From Limnanthes douglasii subsp. nivea (lineage: Eukaryota > Streptophyta > Magnoliopsida > Brassicales > Limnanthaceae), in assembly GCA_036936605.1 (NCBI GenBank), contig JAUPFV010000005.1, positions 8,204,980-8,268,979 on the forward strand: a stretch of 64,000 nucleotides of DNA. The letters are read 5' to 3'. The position numbers and the translations under genes are program-made. Of the stretch, positions 1-11,526 are shown piece by piece. The notes beneath the pieces were generated by a model. The model had not been told where the DNA came from. It ran no database searches and was given only the letters and a program-made list of their open reading frames with translations. The stretch's first letter is position 1. Each line of letters begins with the position of its first letter.

Positions 1-178
1 TTCCACATCGGTCAAAATGTAGAGGAAGTTTCATTATGGGCCTAATATATCTTACCAACTAATGTGATATTATTTCCTTCGGACTTATAAATCGTACGAC
101 TTTACTCATTACTATACTGCTTTGATTTTTAGTGTACTTCCAAAATACACTTTCAAAAAATATCACATTAGTTGGTGA
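1..178. repeat. Repeat fragment with perfect 18-bp inverted repeat
   Basis: The window opens with TTCCACATCGGTC, close to the 'CCCACATCGG' motif common in plant LTRs and other dispersed repeats. A perfect 18-bp inverted repeat follows: ACCAACTAATGTGATATT at 54-71 and its complement at 159-176. It could be the end of an LTR or a small foldback element cut by the window edge. No coding content is seen, and the family is not identified. Confidence 0.35.
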
Positions 179-356
179 AATTTATTCTAATAATTAAATC
201 ATTAATATATTGACTTTTAATAGTACCAAATAACAAAATTAAATATGAAAAATTGAAACATTTTGCACGTTTGAAAAAAAAGAAAAAGTACAACATTATA
301 AAAGGCAAGAACATTGTTACCTTTTAAACCAACGTGACATCCGTGATTGTATTTGG

Positions 357-474
357 GAGTGTTATTGGGCCAGTGGACCACGTAGGACGTTTGGAGTTAG
401 TTCGGTAGAATTTAAGAGTGTTATTGGGTTAGTGGTCCAGGTTGCATGTTTAGAATTAGTTTTATAAAATCGGT
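357..474. repeat. Two-copy 59-bp direct repeat
   Basis: GAGTGTTATTGGGCCAGTGG at 357 recurs diverged at 416 as GAGTGTTATTGGGTTAGTGG, and similarity continues to about 474. This is a simple local tandem duplication with no coding potential. The A+T-rich DNA from 475 to about 1,050 holds nothing I recognise. Confidence 0.6.
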
Positions 475-1080
475 TTGAAAATACTTTTATGATCGAATTT
501 AGAATATGTTTGATTATTATCAATCGCTAAAAAATAATTTATATTTTCTTATTATATAAAAAATTAAAATGATCTGAATATAATTTTATATTTATAAATT
601 TTAAATTTGATCTTAGTTAATTATTAAATACAATAAATCAACCGCACATATTAAAACAAATTATCAAACCAAATCTATGATAATTTAGTTGAATCGATTA
701 ACTATTTGTTAAGTTTTTCATATCTATAAAATAATTTACTATATAAGAAACAAATAATCTTCCAAACCGAGTTTATTATTTGGAATGTCCTAATAAATTT
801 TGAAAAATTGCTCTAAGAAACCATCATAGTCTCATGTTTCATTGCTTGTGGTAGCCTTGAAGGTGAAGAATTTCACTATCCCTATCATCATTTATGGTTG
901 CTTGCCAGTTAAGATGGACGAAGCAAATGAAGATACTCTGATTACCATTCATCATAAAAAGAAATGACTTATTTAAAAAAAAAAATAGAGTTGTTTCTAA
1001 AGAAGAGTTCTCAGCATTGCATCATTAAAAAACTCTCAAATATGTAATAAACCAAGTTTTAATGGTCAAGATAATCGAGA

Positions 1081-2125
1081 GGGAATCAATCAGTTAGCAC
1101 CTAAATCCTATGCTGATATGTTCAACACTTCAAACTCCTCTCAAACATTTTCCCCTATAGAAATCCAAGAAAAGCAAGATCACATTTCCATTTAGTTTAC
1201 ATCGCAAGACAAGGAAAAGATCGTATCTACTACAATATTCACTATAATAGGAAACTTTTCAGGAGGTATGACAAATCTCAATATATTGAAGCAATTCCTG
1301 ATTGCAAGAAAATATACAGGTGATTTCGACGTCTCCATATGGGACTCAAAACATGCCTTCGTTGAAATTTTCTTCAAAGTCAGACATGTATAAACTTTGG
1401 GTTCGTAACATATGAACATTGGGAAAATTTTCTATAAGAGTTTTCAAATTGACAGCTTTTAAACCTAAAACAAAATGCCTAATTACTCTGATATGGTTAA
1501 AAATTACTAATGTTCTAGAATATCTCTATAACGAGGACATTATGTACACTAGAGCATCCTAAATTGGTCAGCCTCTCAATATTTGGGTGCCACAAAAGAA
1601 CCGAGTAATGTATAACACCTGTTATACTTGGATGGAGTTGGACTTAACAAATAAGTTACAATACAATATTTGGGTTGGTTTTGGAAATAATGACGGATGC
1701 TGGACATACATAAGTTACAAAGATCTGTCTAATTATTGTCAATTATCTCAACACATGGGACATTCTCAAGCTAATTGTAAAAAAACTCAAACTACAGGCA
1801 AGATGAATGAGATTGAAAAGATAGATGAATCTACTAGTAACACGAAAGGTGACACAATTCTATGTGACCAATCAAAACTAAAATGCAACCTCTAAAAGGA
1901 ACAAACAAAAACGCTACTCAAGAGCTAAACAAATATTGTGCTACTAAACACATAAAAAATACCTTCAAATATAACAGAAATACTCATGAAGAGGCAGAGA
2001 TTATTGAGGTCATACAAACTCTTGAACATAGATACATTTTATTTTCCTCCCTAGATTATGATAACTTAGCATCAGATACTCATAGTCATTGTCAACAAAA
2101 TACTGGTAGTTTAGACTTCGCTTAA
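1081..2125 (+). pseudogene. LINE ORF1 remnant (DUF4283 domain plus zinc knuckle)
   Basis: ORF1 proteins of plant L1 elements bind the element RNA in a ribonucleoprotein. Translation around 1,090-1,470 gives the DUF4283 pattern: a stretch reading SYADMFNTS, then FTIIGNFSGGMTNL, WDSKHAFVEIFFKV and a degraded WYI-like region. The continuation at 1,590-1,790 ends in YCQLSQHMGHSQANC. That is the CX2CX4HX4C knuckle with its second cysteine changed to serine. Several stops separate the pieces, so no functional protein is predicted. The Lys/Ser/Thr-rich tail runs to about 2,125. Family assignment is from motif order; the identity of the exact clade is not resolved. Confidence 0.75.
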
Positions 2126-2214
2126 AAAGAAGCTTAAAGAATAAAAAAAAGGGTAACATGGTTCTCAAGTCTTTGTTTATGACTAATAAATCTTCAAGCC
2201 AAAATCAAATTAAT

Positions 2215-5200
2215 GATTAAGTTTATTTTGCTGGAATATCATAGGTATTGATAATAAAACCTCTATTAAAAGCCTGAAATCTATTATCTTCAAAGAAAAG
2301 ATCAAGTTGCTTATTATCCAAGAGCCTTTAATCAAGATTAACTTCCTGGATAGCACTGTAATTAAATTAGGTTTCAATAAATATTTTGTTAATTTGACTA
2401 ACAAAATTTGGATTTTCTGGCATGAAGACTTTGAAGTAAACATTCTTAAGGATCATCAAGAGCTTGTCCATGCTGATATTAAACATTGTTCATATGATAA
2501 AGTATTTTTACTTAACTTTGTGTATGCTAAATGTCAACAATATGATAAATTTGATCTCTGGAATATGCTGAGATATATTTCAACTACTTCTAAAAATAGC
2601 TATTTATGGATTACTAATAATCAGCAATCGAGTCTTTATGTTGAAAACTACTTCAAAAAACATTCTCACTAAATCTCCCTACCCTGACATGGATGAAGAG
2701 ACCAAAAGATTATATAATAGCATTTTCATTTTTATTCCTAGTCTAGTCACTGAGCAGGATAATATCGTACTATTGGTTGCTCGTCTGAGGATGCAATCTT
2801 CTCTATCATTAAGAGTCCAAACACCTCAATTACAGCTGGCATTGATAAATTCAATAGATTTTTTGTCACTTGCTGGCAAATAATCAGGAAAGTCTTTTGT
2901 GATGTCATGGTCTCATTTTTTCAAGGCCAAAATATCCCTTATGAGATCCTTGCAACTGGAATCTTCCTCATTCCCAAGTCTAGCAACCCTACAACTTGGC
3001 AAGTTTACAGACCTATTAGTTTGTGCACTTAGATAAACAAAATTATGTAAAAAATCCTCAACAATAGATTGGTAAAACTTCTTCCTAAAATTATTACTGA
3101 CCTTTAGGTTGCTTATGTTGCTGATTGGTTTATTCAAGACAACATCATTATTGCTAAAGAACTAATCCACGTCTTAAATAGAAAGACTAAAGCTGGAAAT
3201 ATCTTGGTTAAGATGGACATGCCCAATGCCTTTGACAGGATATCCCACAGCTTCATTGCTAAAGTTCTACAAATGTTGTTTCAGAATTACAATGGGAACT
3301 AAACAATGAGACCCTTTGTCCCCTAGTTTTTATAATTGCTGAAGAGGTATTAGTAAGGGGCATTAGCAAGCTATATAAATTAACAAGACCATGAAGTATT
3401 CATCTAGAAATAATATAATTATCCCATGCATTGCCTTCGCTCATTAAGTCCTTATTTTACTAATGATTTGAATTCAACAACATTACTAATCTTGGTAACT
3501 TCCTTAAAAAATATCAAGATATCTCTGGCCATGCTATCAACAAAACAAAACAAAGATCATTACAACCTCCAACCTTCCTCAAGCCAAAATTGTTACTATT
3601 AATAATCTACCTGTTTTTAATAGCAGTATCCTCTCTATATCTTACTTAGGTATTACCCTAAAAAATAATAACAGAAACAAAAACTTTGAGCCATCAATAA
3701 TAAATATCAGAAAAAAGAAAAAAAAAGGATGATAAACATTTATCATTCGGTGGTAGACTTACATTAATAAGTTCTGTTCTTATGGCCATTCTTATGTGTT
3801 GCTTGCAGTGTTGTACTCTTCTTAACAGTATAATTATCAGCATTGAGATAATATTCAATAGGTTCTTATGGGTTTCTAATCGGGAAAGATAAAAATTCAT
3901 TGGTCTTGTTGGTCTAAGGTTCGCAAGCCTTATGGTGAATGATGGTTAAATGTGAGACAATTACTTGACATTCAAGAAACATTTTCTTGCAATCTATGGC
4001 TCATATTTAGAGAGAAACTATATTTTTGGGCTAAATACCTTCACAACATATACTGCAAAGATCTGCATCCCCTCCAGGTCAACTACTCTATTAAAGCCTC
4101 CCAAATTTGGAAAAGATTATGCAAGATCAAGACTATAGCTGAACCTATCATAAAATAAAATCTTGGCAATGGAGAAATGAACTTTTGGTTGGACAACTGG
4201 TACATAAAATCTCCTCTTATTATTTTTGATACTAACTCAGATAATACTTGGTATATGTCTGTTAAAGTTAAGTCATTTTGGGACAATAATACCATAACTT
4301 AAACAGACTTACTGGTTCTTTCTCGACTTATGAAATTCAGAAAATTGTAAAACATTCTATTAATGACCAGAAGGAAGATACTATGATGTGGCTTATATCT
4401 AAAGATGGTAAATTTAATAGTCAAGAAACCTTGAAATCCCTGAGAGTTAAGCACAACTACTCTAGTCTATTCAACAAACTATGGAACAAAATTACTCCAA
4501 TGAAGTGCTCTTTCTTACATTGGAGAATCCTTCACAATTGGATATCTGCTTATTCTACTGTTTAGAAAATACACATTGCATTAGCATCTAAATGCCAGTT
4601 CTGTAACAAATGTGAAACCCTTAATCACCTATTTTTGGCTTATCAATAATCTTGGTCTACATAGTCATACTTTGCTGCTATTTACAAAGTCAATATGACC
4701 ATTGCTCACTTGACTAGAAGCTGGTTTTGGTCTTCTAACCATGAAACCATGTTCGATCTATTCTGCCCCCTATCATATGTTGAGCCATATGGCAGGGAAG
4801 AAACAGAGCTTAGTTCAAAGAAATCCGTATCTCTTCTATATCTACTATTAACTACATCAAGTATATTTTTTTCAAACTTGATCTTTCTAATCTTCTGAAG
4901 ATAAAACACTGGACTAAAGATGAAAATTCAGTCATTGAATTAGGGTGCTACAATCATTTAAAAAACAAGGAGAAGATTACCTTTCATAGATAGTCTCATC
5001 CAATGCCTGGAAAATACAAGTAGCACACAGACGGGTCCTATCTTACTAACGGTGAATCTAATGGTTGCGCAATCATCAGGGATTGCAAATGAGATATAGT
5101 AATATGATCTGACAATCTTTATGGTAAGCTCACTCCAATTATGTCTGAGACAAGGGCTCTACTGGATAGTCTTCAAATCTGTAAGAGTAAAAGTTTAACC

Positions 5201-5440
5201 AACATAGATACGAATTAAATTATCTAATTCGTGTTAATTGTCTTTCAACTGGCAACTATCATTGGCCACTGGAGCAATTTCTATCTTGTTGCATACGTCT
5301 AATTCATCATTTTATGAATATTAAGCACATAATTAGAGATCAAAATAAAACAGCCGATTGGCTCGCTAAATGGACTTTAAAATGAAAAATAAAGTTAGAT
5401 TATGACAATTTTCAAGCCCTACTCAATTGAGTGCAATTAC
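2215..5440 (+). pseudogene. LINE ORF2 remnant: EN, RT, zf-RVT, RNase H
   Basis: ORF2 supplies the nicking endonuclease and reverse transcriptase of the LINE. The endonuclease part is clearest at 2,307-2,600 (KIWIFWHEDFEVNIL, then VYAKCQQYDKFDLW). The RT follows at about 2,890-3,480: IPKSSNPTTWQVYRPISLC, then KMDMPNAFDRISHSF, where intact elements have a KxDxxKAxDR block, and a broken FADD motif at 3,434-3,460 reading FAH-stop. The RVT zinc-binding domain lies at 4,383-4,690, with WRILHNW and CQFCNKCETLNHLFL. An RNase H-like domain spans about 5,035-5,400: DGSYLTNGESNGCAIIRD, SETRALLDSLQIC and a final ADWLAKWTL. Multiple stops and frameshifts make it non-functional. Confidence 0.85.
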
Positions 5441-5444
5441 TCTG

Positions 5445-6265
5445 CTTGAAAGCAAGGGTCTGGGATATGTGAGACTTGACTCTTAGCCTCGGTTTATTCT
5501 TTCATCACTTAATTGTATCTATTTAAAATTTAACTTTACTAACATCTTTTCAGCTAGCATTTTTCTCTGAAAAATATGTATAGCCTCTTCAAATCTTCTT
5601 TTGAAGGAAAATAGAGCTGTTCAAATCTAGACTGACTTCAAATCGTAGAATCTTCAATTAATGAATGCCTAAGTTCAGATGAATTGTTTTCAACAATCGA
5701 ATCTTGCCATTTTCAACATCTTTAATCTTAAACCGATGACTTGGATTCTTCTTAATCTGTTGATTTGATTTCTAGCTGTCTTGATTGCAAATTTAACAGA
5801 TAAGCTTCTCTCTTAGGATCCAGTTGCTCCAACGATAATCTCCTCGATCTTCACCGTTTGGCTGAATTCTCTCACTGAAGTTCTAAAAAATCTAAAGTAA
5901 TTGATTTGTGTCTTTTCATTTCATATAACTGAAAATGCCAATCTCAAGAATCGAAAGAATAGATGGGACAAGGTCTTTAAGTCGATTGTGAAGAATCCAT
6001 CATCAAGAATTCAAAAGCGTAAAATCAAATCTGAAAGAAGACTCGAAGATTGGAATCATCACTGTTTTTGGTTTTTCGAATCAGAGTCGAAGTTCTCACA
6101 ATTGAAATTCAGCTCAAAATAGGCGGCATACCAAATTTTAGTTCCAATTTTAGATGTCCGACTTCCAAATCCAATTTTTTTGGGCTTTCTTTGGGCTCCA
6201 AGCTCTATGTAATTGTTTTCATTAATAAAAGTTGTATCATTTGTGTAAATAAATAAATAATAATA
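5445..6265 (+). other. LINE 3' UTR and simple-sequence tail
   Basis: No gene is seen here. The stretch lies between the last RNase H-like coding of the LINE and its A-rich tail. It ends with a Gly-Leu-type 3' tract and AATAAAAGTTGTATC, as expected for a LINE 3' end. Short ORFs in it look incidental. Confidence 0.55.
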
Positions 6266-7380
6266 AGAGAAAAGTACCGGTAAATACCTTCTCAACTATG
6301 GTATTACCCGGCGGTACCCGCTTTTTGGATAGTGTAACTGGGTACCTCGAACTGAAATTTGGACAAAAATACCCCCGACTAAAAAAAGGCGCGCGCTGGT
6401 AATAAAAAAAAAAAAAAAAAAAAAAACTGGTACAATTCGCAGGATGCGAATTGCTTGCAAATTCTCAGGATGCGAATTGCTTGCAAATTCTCAGGATGCG
6501 AATTGCTTGCAAATTCTGAACGATTCTCATGATAAGATGCGAATTGCTTGCAATTTCTGAACGATTCTCATGATAAGATGCGAATTGCTTGCAAAATTCT
6601 GAACGATTCTCATGATAAGATGCGAATTGTTTGCAACTCTCAAGATTTCTAAACGATAAAAAAAAAAAAAAAAAAAAAAAAAAACTGGTACAATTCTCAA
6701 GATGCGAATTGCTTGCAAATTCTCAGGATGCGAATTGCTTGCAAATTCTCAGGATGCGAATTGCTTGCAAATTCTGAACGATTCTCAGGATAAGATGCGA
6801 ATTGCTTGCAATTTCTGAACGATTCTCATGATAAGATGCGAATTGCTTGCAATTTCTGAATGATTCTCATGATAAGATGCGAATTGCTTGCAAATTTCTG
6901 AACGATTCTCATGATAAGATGCGAATTGCTTGCAACTCTCAGGATTTCTGAACGATAAAAAAAAAAAAAAAAACTGGTATGAAAAAAAAAACAACTGGTG
7001 CAATTCTCAAGATGCGAATTGCTTGCAACTGGTGAAATTTTATTTTTAAAAAAAATCAAAAAATATCATAAATGGATCTAGTTTTGTTCATTTTTAAAAA
7101 ACAAAAGTAATGGTACTTTCATTTATTTTTTTCGAGCTCCCGTTCGAAAGATACGGATCTTTTAAAAATAAAATTAAAGGAAAAGTAGGAAAGAGAAGGA
7201 AATAGAAATTTTGGTTACGTGGCTGTTCATGAATGGTGAGGGTAGTTAGGGTATTAAAATAAAGTTAGGTTGTAAGTGACAATAAGGTAGTTGAGATGGG
7301 TATTAAGTAACAATTGATCAAACCTTGGGTGGTAAGTGACAATTGAATAGTTGAGTAGGTACCTTTGGTACAATTTCCCT
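6266..7380. mobile_element. Putative non-autonomous TIR element carrying a minisatellite
   Basis: The left edge (AGAGAAAAGTACCGGTAAAT from 6,266, then ACCTTCTCAACTATG) and the complement of the right edge (AGGGAAATTGTACCAAAGGT, then ACCTACTCAACTATT, ending at 7,380) are imperfect inverted repeats about 35 bp long. The flanks are both (AAT)n-like, which fits a target duplication in the LINE tail but is not diagnostic, because the target is simple sequence. No transposase is encoded. Internally it holds poly(A) tracts and the 'gatgcgaattgcttgcaa' minisatellite, then about 340 bp of unique sequence. It could be MULE-like, but the superfamily is not proven. Confidence 0.45.
6433..7033. repeat. 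Minisatellite of GATGCGAATTGCTTGCAA units in duplicated blocks
   Basis: The core GATGCGAATTGCTTGCAA recurs every 27-41 bp. Short units read '...ATTCTCAG'; long units add CTGAACGATTCTCATGATAA. The array is organised in two similar blocks (about 6,430-6,655 and 6,690-6,955) plus a third start at about 6,990. Each is introduced by a poly(A) run and ACTGGT(A)CAATTC. Within each block short units precede long ones, so a roughly 280-bp block was duplicated as a whole. Short reverse-strand ORFs here only reflect the repeat. Confidence 0.85.
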
Positions 7381-7525
7381 AATAATAATCTTCCGAACCA
7401 ATATATAACATCAATAATGTTTCCGAATCATTAAAAGCATGTGGAGTCTACTTTTATTATCATATTCGACTTTGAATGTTAATTAGTTTCTTGGTTATTC
7501 ATTTTCATATGTGAATAAAGAAAAA

Positions 7526-8225
7526 TGATTTGATAACATGAAAATAAGTATAGGGTGGGTATTGAGATGAAAAGAAAAGTGTAAGGAGGTGTCATATATT
7601 AGACCGAAACTATGTTCCTCTTATAGTAAAGGAAAGCGAGATGCAAGATCATATACGGACAAATTTATCCATTTCCAAATTTGTTGTCACGAAGACAAAA
7701 AGATAAATAAGATCCTACAACTACCAGTAACGGTTCTATCTCTACAAAAAGAAAATGCAGTCTCTAACATCAACACCCCATGGCAGCTATGGTCCTCCTC
7801 TCTCTGTTTCCGGGATCGCCCACCATTTCATTATCTCCGATGAGTCTCTCTCTCTCTTTGTTTTATTTCATCATCTGGGTCTCATTTTACTCTGTTTTTC
7901 TAAACTGGGTTTCGTTTATTTTTTTGTGGTGTGAAGGATGGCAGATCATGACCGGAGAAGAGAAATGATGAGAAGGAAGAGATCAACAGCACGAAACGGG
8001 TTGATTGCAGGGGCGGATGACCAGATATCAAACAGCTATGTCCGATTTATCGGTGGAACCGGAGATAGTGAGATCAGTAAAGATCTACTTGAAATTGCTC
8101 GAGCTTATTTGGGCTGTGCAGCAGCCAAAGCAGCATAGTCTCATGAGTAGTATCCGAATTTGTTAAGAGTAAGCTTTTATGGTGTCTTGTAGGTTTATAA
8201 CTTACTTTTGTTTTGTTCGTTGTTG
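7526..8225 (+). repeat. Segmental duplicate A (partner at 37,643-38,390)
   Basis: From GATTTGATAACATGAAAATA at about 7,526 through the small gene and its 3' flank, this stretch matches 37,643-38,390 at high similarity. The match includes 5' flank, intron and 3' end, so it is a DNA-level duplication and not a processed copy. Confidence 0.8.
7755..8138 (+). CDS. Small two-exon gene, unknown function (copy A)
   Basis: I do not recognise this protein. The proposed model is exon 1 at 7,755-7,843 (starting MQSLTSTPHGSYGPPLSVSG), an intron at 7,844-7,936 beginning GTCTCTCTC and ending GTGTGAAG, and exon 2 at 7,937-8,138 (MADHDRRREMMRRKRS up to YLGCAAAKAA). It gives about 96 residues in one frame with a basic Arg/Lys cluster after the junction. 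The (CT)n-rich intron start and T-rich stretch before AG look like a plant intron, though the donor context GA|GTCTCT is weak. Alternatively exon 1 is untranslated and translation starts at the ATG at 7,938 (66 residues). Copy B at 37,861 preserves both exons, the splice borders and the frame despite substitutions and in-frame indels. No signal peptide or known domain is visible. It may be a truncated host gene duplicated with its flanks. Confidence 0.45.
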
Positions 8226-8855
8226 TGGTGTGAGTTCATCTTTCCTTTCATTATAACATAATAAATAATACTCCATTTTTTTTTTCATAATATAAGTCTT
8301 TTAAAATGTATTTTTATTAAAAATATTAATAATAATTTAAAAAATAAAATAAATAAATTTGATTAGAGGAGTTAATAACTTGCGTAGAAGATTAACTATT
8401 TTATTAGTGGAAAGTAGAATATATGTAATCATGGTTGTATTATAAATGGCATATATTATATATTATCTGAAATAACATATATATTATGAATCAGAAGTCG
8501 TAATTGTTTATAAGGATTTGTTCCGTTGTGGTATAGACAAGATAGAGAGCAAACAAGCACTGCACTCAAGATTGTGTTGTTTGTTGATCTAAACATCTGT
8601 TGGTTTCAGGGTAGTGTTTGTTGTTTTTTCTTTGTTTTCTAGACCTATTTTTGAGTAGTAAATTGTCGGCCAACCTTAAAAATGGTAGGTCGGGTTCCGA
8701 TTCCGAATATGATCCTCTTCGTGATGAATTTAATATTTTCGCTGAATTTGATTTGTTTGTTTGTGGATCAGTCCGATCTGATCTGTAAATATTATTTTTA
8801 CTATTAAGTCTTTGTCGTGCCTAAGCTTATTTTATTTTCCGACCATCACAAAAAT
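8226..8855. other. A+T-rich intergenic DNA, no gene seen
   Basis: Long A/T tracts and no open frame with recognisable similarity. It separates the small gene from the MULE-associated repeats. Confidence 0.6.
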
Positions 8856-8859
8856 CTTC

Positions 8860-9060
8860 TTCTTCTGCTGTAAAAATTTAATCTGCCCCTACAACGTCAT
8901 ATAAGACGGTAAAACTTTAGTCTCTCATATTTTTCTACGACGGTCGTATAAACCTTCTTCTCCTACCGTAAAACTTAGTCACATAAACCTTCATCATTTA
9001 CACTAAAAATTTAGTCTCCCCTACCTCGAGTCCAACCTGTTTCTACGGTAACATAAGTTT
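8860..9060. repeat. Diverged 72-bp satellite units (about 3)
   Basis: Units of the type CTTCTCCTACCGTAAAACTT, followed by AGTCTCCCCTACCTCGAGTC, are the same family as the long arrays at 45,590-46,954 and 54,592-55,290. Here only about three eroded units precede the MULE transposase. Confidence 0.65.
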
Positions 9061-9089
9061 TGGTAATGATGTTGTAGAAAAATTGTAAC

Positions 9090-11150
9090 TTCAAGTTTAG
9101 TTATGGACAATTTAATGATTGTTTTGAGTAAGAGGAAGCGTTCTCGATAACGATTACTGTTATTGAACATGTCGTTTTATTAGAAATTCATGTTGAAGTT
9201 ATTATTGATAATATTTTGAATTATAGATTTGTGTCGGTATCCATTTCACATAATCTGAATAATGTAGTTTGAACAACTTATATTTAAAACAACTATTGTG
9301 TTACTTTTCTCACTACTAATTCTATATTACGACTGATGTAACCAAATTGAAGATGTTGGTCAAATATTTGAAAATGATTATGTCGGTTTTAAACATTTTT
9401 ATCAAAATTTCTTATAGAACAAGGTTTCACATTTAAATATGAGCGTAATAGTAAAGAAATGATTCATGTATTTTGTGAATTTGAAGAAACCGAAAATTAT
9501 CATTGGAGAATATATACGACTATGGATCATGGTAATGACTTCATGGTTATTAAGAAGTATGTTATGGAACATATTTGTCGTGTTATTGCTAAGAATTTAA
9601 CAAGTAAACATGTATCTTATGATATTATTGCTATAATATTTTAACTAAGGTTAAATGTAACAAAAAGGTAAGTGATACATTTATTAAAAATATGTTAAAA
9701 ACACGTCATGAATTGAATATTTTGTATAAAGTATAATGGTGTGTTTTAGAGAAAGCAAATGTGGAGTCATTTGGTGGTAGTTCTTCACCGTATACGAAAG
9801 GGTATTTTAGTGCAATGAGAATCTAGATTCAACAAGTGACTTTGTTCTTGAATTTGAAGTATATAATAATTCATTTAAGCGCTATTTTGTGGCCATTGGT
9901 GTGTATTAGTGGATTTGGAATTTGTATGTCAATGATATATTTAGATGGAACTGTCTTATTTTGAAAATATAAACGACATCTATTGTCTATTATAGCCAAA
10001 GATGGAAATCAAGGCAATTTTTTGTTTTCTAAGTTTTTGTTTATTTTAATAGAAATACTTTTATTCTTGTTAAATTATATATCACTAATATTAGTGGTGA
10101 CAATAATACAAATATTATTTTTTGGGATACATTTCTAGTAACATTCACTATTATTGCATCTCATGACTATGTTAATTGGCTATAGTTTCTCACATTATTA
10201 AAGTCGTATACTCGTGATTGAAAATTAATTTTTTATTTCTAATCGTCATAAATGTACTATTAGTTTAATTTATTCTTTATTTCCATATTGCTGTCTTTTG
10301 GTTTGTTTATATCACATCCTTTTAGATTTGAGTGATAAACTTAGAAACGTTCATAAAATATTGCAAGATATGATAGTTAAAAAACTTAAAGAGTATGTGC
10401 ATGTTCCGAAAACATTTTTTTAAACTCTATAACATATCTTTTAAAATTTGATGGAATTTTTTTTTTTACATTTTAGAGATAACCTCCTTCATGAATATTA
10501 TACCAATAATTTTTTTAAGGGAAACGATATGGTTTTATTTCTTCAAGTTCAATTGAGTTCTTTCATGATAAAATAACGTATTTCCTCGGTCTGATGGAGT
10601 TGATTAAATAATTCTTATTATGATTATGGTTCAACTTTCTAAGCGATGTATCAAATCTAATAGATCGTCTAGTGAATTGTATCCTAGAATTGATAAAAGG
10701 TTTAAAAATAATATTGAGGTTGAACTTTCATTGTTTTTTTCATCCATCATCTGAGACAATTTTTGAAGTGTACTTTGAACCCAATATGGTTTTAAATATT
10801 TCAAAGCATATGTATTCATATAACATTTAGACATCTATTTGTTTCCCTTGTGCTCATGTTTTACATGTTGGTACAAAAACCCAACAAAGTATGTTTGAGT
10901 TTGTTGAATAGTATTTTTATTTGACTACATATATAGTTTGTTATGCATTATGGATACATGTGTTTTTATTTCAGTCAAACTGATGGCATAGATGAATCTC
11001 CTTTTATACAGTCACGTATTATGAAAATACAGTTTGGTAGGTAAAAAAGACAAGGATTTCATTAAGGGGTGAAGATATTTTGTAGAAAGTTAAATTTTAG
11101 TCGTTGTATAAGAGTTGGAAATCACAACACAAGATCTTGTAAGGAGACAT
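9090..11150 (+). pseudogene. mudrA-like: MuDR-type transposase remnant (MULE copy A)
   Basis: Mutator-like transposases are DDE enzymes that cut and paste the element. The plant MuDR N-terminal domain is readable at 9,430-9,644 (HVFCEFEETENYHWRIY, then NDFMVIKKYVMEHICRVI). The MULE core follows at about 9,760-10,330. One strand of the DDE triad is recognisable in YLDGTVLF, and a later FFISNRHKCTI has Asn where the family usually has the second Asp. The SWIM-like region is near 10,830-10,930 (FPCAHVLHVGTK, FEFVE). A terminal zinc knuckle at about 11,085-11,145 reads FSRCIRVGNHNTRSCKE. Frameshifts and stops interrupt every domain, so this copy cannot be active. Assignment rests on domain order and the parallel with copy B. 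Confidence 0.75.
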
Positions 11151-11526
11151 ATATTACAATGTTACTTTTTATTGATTTTTTATGCTTGATGTATTAGACA
11201 TATTTTTGTGACTTCAAATATTATTAGATTTTGTTAATTTTTAAAAGTGTTGTATTTTATGATGTTTTTTTTTGTTGTTTTAAATATTTTATCATGATTG
11301 TGAGTTATTATTTGTTGTTCATTGTAGGTATGTTAATATTTTATATCAAAAATAACATGATTAATATTATTTATGTTAAAGTAAAATAAGTAACATTAAT
11401 AATACTAAAAATTAGATAATTGTATGCTAATATGAAACAAAGTACATAAAAACTAAGTCAAACACCATTTTTTTTGTTAAATTACAAAATACTTAAATTG
11501 TAGTCCTAAGAGACTAAGTCAGACAC

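Larger units (their letters stand above)
1050..6265 (+). mobile_element. Near full-length, degenerate L1-type LINE (with RNase H)
   Basis: This non-LTR retrotransposon would have copied itself by target-primed reverse transcription. Reading along the + strand one meets a DUF4283-type ORF1 with a zinc knuckle, then ORF2 with endonuclease, reverse transcriptase, RVT zinc-binding and C-terminal RNase H domains, then a long 3' UTR. The end is AATAAAAGTTGTATCATTT followed by an (AATAAAT/AAT)n tail at about 6,220-6,265, a typical plant LINE end. All domains are in order, so the copy was once nearly complete. Stops and frame changes throughout make it a fossil. The 5' end is not defined; DNA before about 1,050 shows no LINE coding. 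A TIR element (6,266-7,380) is inserted in or abuts its tail. Confidence 0.85.

Noticed and set aside
6433..7033. CRISPR-like array
   Set aside because: Repeats are not separated by unique spacers of constant length, they sit in plant DNA and no cas genes are present; it is a minisatellite.
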